A stretch of 5,746 nucleotides of DNA from an uncultured bacterium (GTDB lineage: Bacteria; Acidobacteriota; Thermoanaerobaculia; Multivoradales; JAHEKO01): positions 1-5,746 of the forward strand of contig CALILB010000243.1 of assembly GCA_938016625.1 (NCBI GenBank). Reading direction: 5' to 3'. The notes below the pieces were generated by a model. That model had not been told where the DNA came from. It worked only from the letters and a program-made list of their open reading frames with translations, and did not search any database. Shown here piece by piece: positions 1 to 4,837 of this stretch; positions within the stretch are counted from its first letter, which is position 1; every line of letters starts with the position of its first letter. Both the position numbers and the translations under genes were made by a program.

Positions 1-948
1 GACAGCTCGACCCGCACCCGTTCGAGCTGGGCCGGTGCCGCCGCGCGGCTTGGGGCGCGGCCGGTCGTCGTCGACGGCTCGGCCACCCAGGTGGGCCACG
101 GCGAGACCGCCGAGGAGACCGGCACCATGCTGGGGATGAACGCTCACGCGCTGGGCATCCGTCACGACCTGGTGCTGGGCGAGGGTAACCGGTTCATGCG
201 TGAGGCGAAAGCGGGGATCGATCGCTATCTCGAGTCGCTGGGTAGCCGGCGGGTGGTGCCGCTGGTCAACCTCCAGTGCGACATCGACCACCCGACCCAG
301 ACCCTGGCCGATTGGCTCTGGCTGCGCGAGCGCTTCCCCGAGGGATTGGCGGGCAAGACCATTGCCGTCAGCTGGGCCTACTCACCGAGCTACGCCAAGC
401 CGCTGTCGGTGCCGCAGGGACTGGTAACCCTGCTCACCCGCTTCGGCATGAACGTCCGCCTGGCCCACCCCGAGGGCTACCAACTGACTCCGGAACGGGT
501 AGATCTTGCCGCCAAGCTCGCCGGCGAGTCGGGTGGCAGCTTTGAGCTTACCCGCTCGATGGACGAGGCCTTCGACGCGGCCGACATCGTCTACCCCAAG
601 AGTTGGGGACCGTACGAGCTCATGCTCGAGCGGGTGGAGGCGAGCCGCGCCGGCGATCGGGACCGGTTCGAAGAGATCGAGGGGCGGGCGCTGGAGCGGA
701 ATCAACAGCACCGCGATTGGATCTGTAACGAGGAGCGGATGGCCACCACCCGCGCCGGAGACGCCCTCTACATGCACTGTCTCCCTGCCGATATCGGCGA
801 CGAGGTGAGCGACGGGGTCATCGAGCGCGCCCGTCTGGCTCTGGCCCGTCAGGCCAACAAGAAGCTCTACGTCATCATGGCCGCGTTGGCCGCGGCCAAG
901 GAACCCGAGCTCGTCGATCGCCTGCAACAGCTCGTCGACTCGCGCTGA
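1..948 (+). CDS. ygeW: Knotted carbamoyltransferase, YgeW type (5' end outside window)
   Basis: The frame is open from base 1 and ends at TGA 946-948, giving 315 residues. The true start lies upstream; the GTG at 91 is only an internal valine, because the carbamoyl-phosphate motif STRTR (window residues 3-7) lies before it. Other aspartate/ornithine transcarbamylase landmarks follow: QVGHGET (30-36), DHPTQ (96-100), the loop WAYSPSYAKPLSVPQ from about residue 126, DIVYPKSWGPY near 195, and MHCLPADI (258-265). The INLQCDIDHPTQ-like stretch and HCLPAD followed by a long tail ending KLYVIMAAL resemble E. coli YgeW, which is known to be a knotted transcarbamylase, rather than anabolic ArgF or PyrB. 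Such enzymes move a carbamoyl group between carbamoyl phosphate and an amino acceptor in the cytoplasm. The YgeW acceptor is not settled from sequence; a catabolic direction (carbamoyl phosphate from a ureido compound) is the literature view. A YgeY-like hydrolase lies 2.2 kb downstream, which supports the assignment. An N-acetylornithine transcarbamylase is the main alternative. Confidence 0.85.
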   Translation, partial: DSSTRTRSSWAGAAARLGARPVVVDGSATQVGHGETAEETGTMLGMNAHALGIRHDLVLGEGNRFMREAKAGIDRYLESLGSRRVVPLVNLQCDIDHPTQTLADWLWLRERFPEGLAGKTIAVSWAYSPSYAKPLSVPQGLVTLLTRFGMNVRLAHPEGYQLTPERVDLAAKLAGESGGSFELTRSMDEAFDAADIVYPKSWGPYELMLERVEASRAGDRDRFEEIEGRALERNQQHRDWICNEERMATTRAGDALYMHCLPADIGDEVSDGVIERARLALARQANKKLYVIMAALAAAKEPELVDRLQQLVDSR

Positions 949-952
949 TTTC

Positions 953-963
953 CTAGGCCCTAG
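953..963. repeat. CTAGG-C-CCTAG palindrome between convergent genes
   Basis: A perfect 5-base inverted repeat around one central base lies in the 11-base gap between the converging stop codons of the carbamoyltransferase and the LTxxQ sensor, and includes the sensor's TAG stop. It contains two CTAG tetranucleotides, which are usually rare in bacteria. It has no T-run on either strand, so it is not a recognisable terminator. It may be chance. Confidence 0.4.
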
Positions 964-1415
964 TCTTGGTCGGGTGGTGGCTCCGGCGGCGGTCCGCGGT
1001 GGGGTGGTGGTCCGTGTGGCCGCCTCCCACCCCCCGGCCCGAGGAATCGATCCATCCGCCCGCGCCGCGTCTCGCGCAGCTGCCGAAACCGCTCCCGCTG
1101 CTCCGGTGTGAGGATCTCTTCGATCCCAGTCTCGGTGGCATCGAACAGATCTCGCAGCTGCGGCTCCATCTCACGGCGGAATGTTTCTGCCTCCTCCCGC
1201 CTGCGCCTGAGGATTTCGTCGATCTGCCGCCGCTGCTCTGCGGTCAGGTCGAGATGCCGGTCCAGCCGATCTACAGAGGCTCCACCCATAAAACCAGGAG
1301 GGCCATCGGGACGGCGAAACATCTTGGCATAGAAGAGATGGGTGCCGACGATTCCAATCGCCACCCCGACGATGAATACGGCCACCACCAAGAGTAGGGC
1401 TACTGAGCGTTTCAT
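960..1415 (-). CDS. Membrane-anchored LTxxQ periplasmic sensor-like protein (third gene of sigma operon)
   Basis: This protein has 151 residues from ATG 1415-1413. I chose this start over an in-frame ATG 12 codons upstream (1451) because it overlaps the anti-sigma stop as ATGA and has GGAGG (1426-1422) six bases ahead. Residues 4-25 form a hydrophobic N-terminal anchor with no obvious cleavage site, so the rest should face the periplasm. Two LTxxQ motifs, LTAEQ (57-61) and LTPEQ (102-106), bracket a highly charged helical region (about 50-122), as in the Spy/CpxP/ZraP and CnrX-like families of periplasmic metal or envelope-stress sensors. The tail from about 126 is Gly/Pro-rich with two histidines and three PPP triplets. 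Its place after a sigma/anti-sigma pair recalls CnrYXH, where CnrX is the periplasmic sensor acting on the anti-sigma factor. I infer the same role here, or a chaperone role. No specific metal ligand set can be named. Confidence 0.8.
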   Translation of the reverse strand: MKRSVALLLVVAVFIVGVAIGIVGTHLFYAKMFRRPDGPPGFMGGASVDRLDRHLDLTAEQRRQIDEILRRRREEAETFRREMEPQLRDLFDATETGIEEILTPEQRERFRQLRETRRGRMDRFLGPGGGRRPHGPPPHRGPPPEPPPDQD

Positions 1416-1798
1416 GACTCGCCTCCGGGTGAATCGAGGATCCAGGACCACAGATCGTCGCCGACCGCCTGCTCGACGAGCGACGTGGGGCTCGGGGTCA
1501 CCGCCAGAGCCCAGACCGTGAGCACCAGCGCCAGCGCCAGGGTCGCGGGGAGCAGACGGATGGCCGCCCAGCCGAGAACATCCGAAGAGGAGGTGGGGAG
1601 CGCCGCCACCACTCGACCGGCAAAGCCGGCATCGGGCTCGATGCCCGAATGGTGGTTATGAAGGAGATCCTCGGCCAGCCGCAATCGCTCGGCAAAACGG
1701 CTGCAACCCGAGCACTCCTCGAGATGTTCGAGGACTCCAGCCTCCGGAGTATCGGCTTGCTGATTTGTCAGCTTTGTTCGGACCTGTGCACAATCCAT
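1412..1798 (-). CDS. Zinc-finger (ZAS-type) transmembrane anti-sigma factor
   Basis: This protein has 128 residues from ATG 1798-1796. The same frame is open further upstream inside the sigma gene, but this ATG follows the sigma stop by two bases and has AGAGGAG (1813-1807) eight bases ahead. The N-terminal domain carries the H-x3-C-x2-C signature of zinc-binding anti-sigma factors (H25, C29, C32) plus C3. One membrane span covers about residues 82-100, leaving a periplasmic tail of only about 28 residues. It should bind and silence the ECF sigma factor encoded just upstream, keeping it at the inner membrane until an envelope or redox signal releases it. With such a short periplasmic part it may rely on the downstream LTxxQ membrane protein for sensing; that is inference. 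Its TGA overlaps the next gene's ATG, suggesting translational coupling. Confidence 0.88.
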   Translation of the reverse strand: MDCAQVRTKLTNQQADTPEAGVLEHLEECSGCSRFAERLRLAEDLLHNHHSGIEPDAGFAGRVVAALPTSSSDVLGWAAIRLLPATLALALVLTVWALAVTPSPTSLVEQAVGDDLWSWILDSPGGES

Positions 1799-1800
1799 GG

Positions 1801-2361
1801 TCAGAGCTCCTCTGCCAACAGCTGGCGCAGCTTCTTGCGGGCGCGGTGTGCCCGCACCTTGACGTTGGCTCGCGACCAACCGAGACGCTCGGCGATCTCG
1901 GCCACCGACCACTCCTCGCCATGGAGGAGAAGAAGGACAAACCGGTCGGGGGCCGGCAGCACTTCCAAGAGCCGCTCGACCTCGAGCCGGGCCGTCGGCT
2001 CGCTCGATGCCGCCGCGTAATTCTCGTCCAGCGGCTCGCTTCGGACTTTCTGCTTGCGGAGCCGCTCGTAGCAACAGTTGAGACAGACCCGGGTCAGCCA
2101 GTGCTCGAAGGGTGCCCTGGCGCGGTAGGTGTCGAGCTTCTGCCAGATGGTGAGGAAGGTCTGCTGCGCCACCTCCTCGACCTCCTCCGGCTGGCGAAAG
2201 AAGCGACCCGCGAGGCGGAAGACCCGCTTCTCGTACCGACGAACCAAGCGCGTAAAGGCATCTTCGTCACCCCGGCGACAGGCCGCGACCAGGGCGGCCT
2301 CTTCGCTCGCGGGCTCCTTCACACTTTCCAGGCCCTTGGTGATCGACAACGCAAGCTCCAT
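1801..2361 (-). CDS. ECF-family RNA polymerase sigma factor
   Basis: This protein has 186 residues and a normal ECF layout. Region 2 spans about residues 23-105 (EAALVAACRRGDEDAF at the start; EEVEEVAQQTFLTIWQKL at 59-76 is the core-binding and -10 part). A linker follows, then region 4 at about 126-182, with the helix-turn-helix SVAEIAERLGWSRANVKVRAHRA reading the -35 element. Region 3 is absent, as expected. The start ATG (2361-2359) has AGAGGA just upstream, slightly close; a GTG at codon 14 is a less likely alternative. The gene heads a leftward operon with the zinc-finger anti-sigma factor and the LTxxQ sensor. The ECF-type promoter found upstream on this strand (2431-2458) suggests positive autoregulation. 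Region 2 contains an unusual Cys cluster (C93, C96, C97). The ECF subgroup is not assigned. Confidence 0.95.
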   Translation of the reverse strand: MELALSITKGLESVKEPASEEAALVAACRRGDEDAFTRLVRRYEKRVFRLAGRFFRQPEEVEEVAQQTFLTIWQKLDTYRARAPFEHWLTRVCLNCCYERLRKQKVRSEPLDENYAAASSEPTARLEVERLLEVLPAPDRFVLLLLHGEEWSVAEIAERLGWSRANVKVRAHRARKKLRQLLAEEL

Positions 2362-2430
2362 CGTCCTCTCACTCGGCTTCCTGATCGAGCCCCGAGCCCG
2401 ACCATCCTATCCGTTCCCTCCTATTTTGAG

Positions 2431-2458
2431 AGATGCGTCCTGCCCGCTTCCGGTTACA
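2431..2458 (-). promoter_or_regulatory. Predicted ECF promoter for the sigma/anti-sigma/sensor operon
   Basis: Read on the minus strand, TGTAACCG (2458-2451, -35 with the AAC typical of ECF sites) is followed after 15 bases by CATCT (2435-2431, -10). An A/T-rich stretch follows at the expected start site near 2424, about 60 bases before the sigma ATG. The identical element at the same spacing on the other strand supports it. That the neighbouring sigma factor uses it is inferred. Confidence 0.7.
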
Positions 2459-2468
2459 GATGTAACCG
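2451..2468. promoter_or_regulatory. Perfect palindrome joining two divergent -35 elements
   Basis: CGGTTACAGATGTAACCG is a perfect 8-base inverted repeat with a 2-base centre (axis 2459.5). Each arm is the -35 box of one of the two divergent promoters, so the two polymerases would compete for it. It could also be, or double as, an operator for a dimeric regulator; no such regulator is encoded here. Confidence 0.8.
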
Positions 2469-2488
2469 CCGGCCGTCTCGGATCATCT
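2461..2488 (+). promoter_or_regulatory. Predicted ECF promoter for the Spy/CpxP-like gene
   Basis: TGTAACCG (2461-2468) is followed after 15 bases by CATCT (2484-2488), exactly mirroring the promoter on the minus strand. The predicted start is near 2495, giving a leader of about 50 bases before the ATG at 2546. The two spacers do not resemble one another, so only the -35 and -10 boxes are shared, as expected for two sites of one sigma factor. Confidence 0.7.
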
Positions 2489-2533
2489 AGCAGATTGAAT
2501 GAGGCCGATGTCGTACCACGAGACAACCAAACG

Positions 2534-2539
2534 AAGGAG
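2534..2539 (+). promoter_or_regulatory. Ribosome binding site of the Spy-like gene
   Basis: AAGGAG, six bases before ATG 2546, fixes the start. The frame is open for over 400 bases upstream, across the divergent promoter and antisense to the sigma gene, so this site matters for the call. Confidence 0.85.
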
Positions 2540-2545
2540 CGGAAA

Positions 2546-3052
2546 ATGACCAAGAACAAGAAATCGAGCTCGAAGATCGCGGGTGCCGCACTGGTGCTGC
2601 CCATGATGGTCCTGCTGCTGGTTAGTGGATCCACGCTGATCCAGGCCCAACCGCCAGGCCGTGGTGGAGGCTTCGAGGATCGCGGCCCGATGCTCGACCG
2701 CATGCTCGAGCGACTCGACTTGACCCCCACCCAACAGGAACAGTTCCAGGAGTTGCTGGCCGAGAATCGGGATGAGCACAGAGCCCTGCGGGAGACCGCC
2801 AAGACCGCCCGCCAGGGGCTCTCCGATCAGGTCCACGCCGTAGAATTCAACGAGGGAGCCATCCGCGAAGCGGCGGCCGCGGTCGCGGAGATCGAAGAGG
2901 AGGTGGCGGTCAGTCGCGCCTTGATGTTCCAGGAGGTGCAACAGATCCTCACCCCCGAGCAGCAGGCCCAGATGCGGGAGATGATGGAGTCCCTGCGAGA
3001 CTTCCACGAAGAGTGGGGCGGCCGTCATCGGGGACGTCGCGGCCGCAAATAG
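2546..3052 (+). CDS. Secreted Spy/CpxP-like LTxxQ periplasmic protein
   Basis: This protein has 168 residues. The start is chosen from AAGGAG at 2534-2539 and from the signal peptide that follows: Lys-rich residues 3-10, a hydrophobic core at about 11-29, and a likely cut after IQA (about residue 34). The mature part is charged and mainly helical, with two LTxxQ motifs, LTPTQ (59-63) and LTPEQ (135-139), 76 residues apart as in Spy, CpxP and ZraP. The end is a basic, Gly/Arg-rich tail (RHRGRRGRK). Spy is an ATP-independent periplasmic chaperone, and CpxP also damps its stress kinase; either type of role is possible here. It is divergent from an operon whose third gene encodes a membrane-anchored member of the same family. 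With the mirror-image promoter upstream, it is probably the main output of the sigma factor. A terminator follows, so it is probably a single-gene unit. Confidence 0.85.
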   Translation: MTKNKKSSSKIAGAALVLPMMVLLLVSGSTLIQAQPPGRGGGFEDRGPMLDRMLERLDLTPTQQEQFQELLAENRDEHRALRETAKTARQGLSDQVHAVEFNEGAIREAAAAVAEIEEEVAVSRALMFQEVQQILTPEQQAQMREMMESLRDFHEEWGGRHRGRRGRK

Positions 3053-3097
3053 GCAATTCACCGGGGTCCCAACAGGGGATTCCAACTTCCACGGGTA

Positions 3098-3129
3098 AGC
3101 CGGGGGCTCGACCGCCGGCTCTTTTTTTT
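3098..3129 (+). terminator. Rho-independent terminator after the Spy-like gene
   Basis: The stem AGCCGG (3098-3103) / CCGGCT (3115-3120) has an 11-base loop and is followed by C and eight Ts (3122-3129). It lies 46 bases after the stop codon and should separate the Spy-like transcript from the hydrolase downstream, which then needs its own promoter. I could not recognise one in 3130-3187. Confidence 0.8.
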
Positions 3130-3187
3130 CCGCCGCACCCGGCGCCACTCGCGATATCGTTGGCGGCCAGATAGGAAACAACCAGCC

Positions 3188-4744
3188 ATGAGCTCTACAT
3201 CCGATCATCTCGAGGACAAGATTCTGCAACTGGCCGATCGCTACCAGCCGCTGGCGGTCGAGCTCTTGAGAGAAGCGGTGCGGCTGCCGGCGGACTACGT
3301 CGACAGATCATCCGAGGAAGGTGGAGATCCCGAGTGCGGTCTGTCGAATCACGAGGGGCCGCGTCTCGAGTATCTCGAGCGAATGATCGTCGAGCACGGG
3401 GCGGTGGCCGCTCCCGAGGATGTGGGCTTCGACAGCTTTGGCAATCTCCGCTGGACGGTCAGCAATCCCGACGATGGGGTCGCACCAGAGGAGAAGACCG
3501 TCATCTTTCTCGACGGTCACACCGACACCGTAAAGGCCCTGCGACCACGCTGGCACGAGGCCATCGGTGGCGGCATCGACCCCTATCTGGGTCTGACCGA
3601 CCCGGAGAAGATCGATCGCGAGTTTCTGCGCCGGGAGCTTGGCTATCTCCCTCCCGACCGCGACTGGGAGCACCTGATCTGGGGACGCGGGTCGGCCGAC
3701 CAGCTTGGTGGGGTGGTCAGCCAGATCGTGGCCACCAAGATCCTCCGCGAGCTCGTCGCCGATGGTGCGCTCGACGGGGTCGTGGTGGTGAGCTACGCCA
3801 CCGTGGCCGAAGAGGACAACGACGGCGGCGGGCCGATGTTCTTTATGCGTGAGAGTCTCGAGGGAGAGGACTCTTCCCGGATCCCCGACGTGGTGATCCT
3901 GACCGAGGGTACCGGCTGTGCCGTCGACGGCGCCCTCGGCATCTATCGTGGCCAGCGGGGCCGGATGCAGATCGAGGTCGAGGTTACGGGCAAGAGCTGT
4001 CACGGCTCGATGCCCTGGGAGGGCCGCAATCCCCTGGAGTATGGGGCCGCTATCATCGCCGAGGCGGCCGAGCGCCACGCCGCCGGCAGCGGCTTTGCCA
4101 GCGACCCCTTTCTCGGCCCCGGCAGCCGTACGGCGAGCTTTGCGGTGTTGGACACACCGAGCGATTGTGCCGTCCCCGAGCGCTTTACCTTTCGCCTCGA
4201 CCGCCGTCTTACCGCCGGGGAGGACCCGGCGGCCGCGCTGGAGGACGTGGAGTCACAGCCGGCTGTGGCGCGAGCGCGGGAGGCCGGTCTTGGGGTCGAG
4301 GTCCGAGTCCCGGTCTACGACCGGCCGACGTGGAAGGGTTACCGGCCGGAAAATCCCCAGATCTATCCCGGGTGGTCGACCCCGGAAGATCACCCGGCCA
4401 TCGCCGCCGCCGAGGAGACCTATCGCCGCCTCGTCACACCTCGGGTCACGAGAGACGGTGCAGGTGGCGCCCAGCGGTCCGCACCACGGGTCTCGCGCTG
4501 GATCTTCTCCACCGACGGGGTGGGTGTGCCGGTGCCGGTGGAAGCCCTTTCACCCGAGCTCCACGGCGCCAAACGCTGGATCACCACCGGCACCTTTGCG
4601 CACCCGGCCATGTTTGGCATCGGGCCCGGGATCGAGCAGAACACCCACAAGATCGGCGAATGTGTCGACAGTCGGGATCTGGCCCCCGTCATCGCCTTTT
4701 TGGCCCGCTTTCCCAGTCTTTTTCGGGGCCGGAGCAGCGAGTAA
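3188..4744 (+). CDS. ygeY: M20-family metallohydrolase, YgeY type, enlarged
   Basis: This is a 518-residue cytoplasmic di-zinc hydrolase with no signal peptide. The start ATG has a weak AGGA (3173-3176) eleven bases ahead. M20 residues are complete: HTDTV (ligand H111, catalytic D113), GRGSADQLGG (bridging D171), AEED (catalytic E208, ligand E209), ILTEGTG (ligand E240) and QNTHKIGE (ligand H487). CHGSMPWEGRNPLEYGA (271-287, H272) is the lid-domain active-site strand. WIFSTDGV (438-445) and FGIGPGIEQNTH resemble the YgeY selenium-metabolism-linked hydrolases rather than ArgE or DapE. Such enzymes cut amide or ureide bonds; the substrate cannot be read from sequence. It is about 100 residues longer than E. 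coli YgeY (about 400 residues), with extra segments near 126-162 and probably 411-470. A YgeW-type carbamoyltransferase lies upstream on the same strand, so the pair may act on one ureido substrate (inference). ArgE/acetylornithine deacetylase is a less likely reading. Confidence 0.85.
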   Translation: MSSTSDHLEDKILQLADRYQPLAVELLREAVRLPADYVDRSSEEGGDPECGLSNHEGPRLEYLERMIVEHGAVAAPEDVGFDSFGNLRWTVSNPDDGVAPEEKTVIFLDGHTDTVKALRPRWHEAIGGGIDPYLGLTDPEKIDREFLRRELGYLPPDRDWEHLIWGRGSADQLGGVVSQIVATKILRELVADGALDGVVVVSYATVAEEDNDGGGPMFFMRESLEGEDSSRIPDVVILTEGTGCAVDGALGIYRGQRGRMQIEVEVTGKSCHGSMPWEGRNPLEYGAAIIAEAAERHAAGSGFASDPFLGPGSRTASFAVLDTPSDCAVPERFTFRLDRRLTAGEDPAAALEDVESQPAVARAREAGLGVEVRVPVYDRPTWKGYRPENPQIYPGWSTPEDHPAIAAAEETYRRLVTPRVTRDGAGGAQRSAPRVSRWIFSTDGVGVPVPVEALSPELHGAKRWITTGTFAHPAMFGIGPGIEQNTHKIGECVDSRDLAPVIAFLARFPSLFRGRSSE

Positions 4745-4753
4745 CGGACTTCG

Positions 4754-4782
4754 CTGTCCAAAACCCGTAAAACCTGTAGAAT
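4754..4782 (+). promoter_or_regulatory. Possible housekeeping promoter for the FabH-like gene
   Basis: TAGAAT (4777-4782), preceded directly by TG, is a good -10 in an otherwise GC-rich gap. The best -35 at 17-base spacing, CTGTCC (4754-4759), is poor. The local A-rich stretch (4760-4773) would help melting. Call by similarity only. Confidence 0.35.
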
Positions 4783-4801
4783 CCGCACCTTGGGTTTAGC
4801 G

Positions 4802-4818
4802 GGCGCCGTTGCGGCGCC
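4802..4818 (+). promoter_or_regulatory. GC hairpin just before the FabH-like ribosome binding site
   Basis: GGCGCCG-TTG-CGGCGCC forms a perfect 7-bp stem with a 3-base loop. It ends seven bases before the GAGG (4826-4829) used by the next gene and has no T-run after it, so it is not a classic terminator. It lies in the predicted 5' leader and could affect translation or mRNA stability. Confidence 0.55.
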
Positions 4819-4837
4819 TCGGAGCGAGGCAGTTCAG

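Noticed and set aside
723..750. Another TGTAAC site (TGTAACG) inside the carbamoyltransferase gene
   Set aside because: There is no CATCT at the matching spacing and it lies inside coding sequence facing no gene start, so it is probably chance.
968..1018. G-rich plus-strand stretch as a G-quadruplex or repeat element
   Set aside because: Most runs are only GG, and the pattern is explained by the Pro-rich tail encoded on the minus strand.
1765..2490. Long open frame on the plus strand (241 codons) over the sigma gene and promoter
   Set aside because: It is antisense to a clear ECF sigma gene, has no ribosome site or recognisable domain, and crosses the divergent promoter. It is a typical GC-rich shadow frame.
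2129..2545. Upstream in-frame extension of the Spy-like gene
   Set aside because: It would run antisense to the sigma gene and bury the signal peptide. AAGGAG at 2534-2539 and the Lys-rich start at 2546 fix the real start.
3131..3144. CGCCG-CACC-CGGCG hairpin after the T-run as a leftward terminator
   Set aside because: Read leftwards, the bases after the hairpin are As in RNA, not Us, and no leftward gene ends there.
2483..3229. Minus-strand open frame (248 codons) opposite the Spy-like gene
   Set aside because: It runs through the terminator and antisense to a gene with a signal peptide, two LTxxQ motifs and a good ribosome site. No family resemblance is visible.
3308..4078. Minus-strand open frame (256 codons) opposite the M20 hydrolase, and the 293-codon plus-strand frame at 3918-4799
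   Set aside because: The plus-strand M20 frame contains all catalytic and metal-binding residues in order. The others have low-complexity Arg/Pro/Ser-rich or featureless translations.
4746..4759. Small inverted repeat GGAC/GTCC after the M20 stop codon as a terminator
   Set aside because: The stem is only 4 bp and is followed by As, not Ts, so it is not a terminator on the coding strand.
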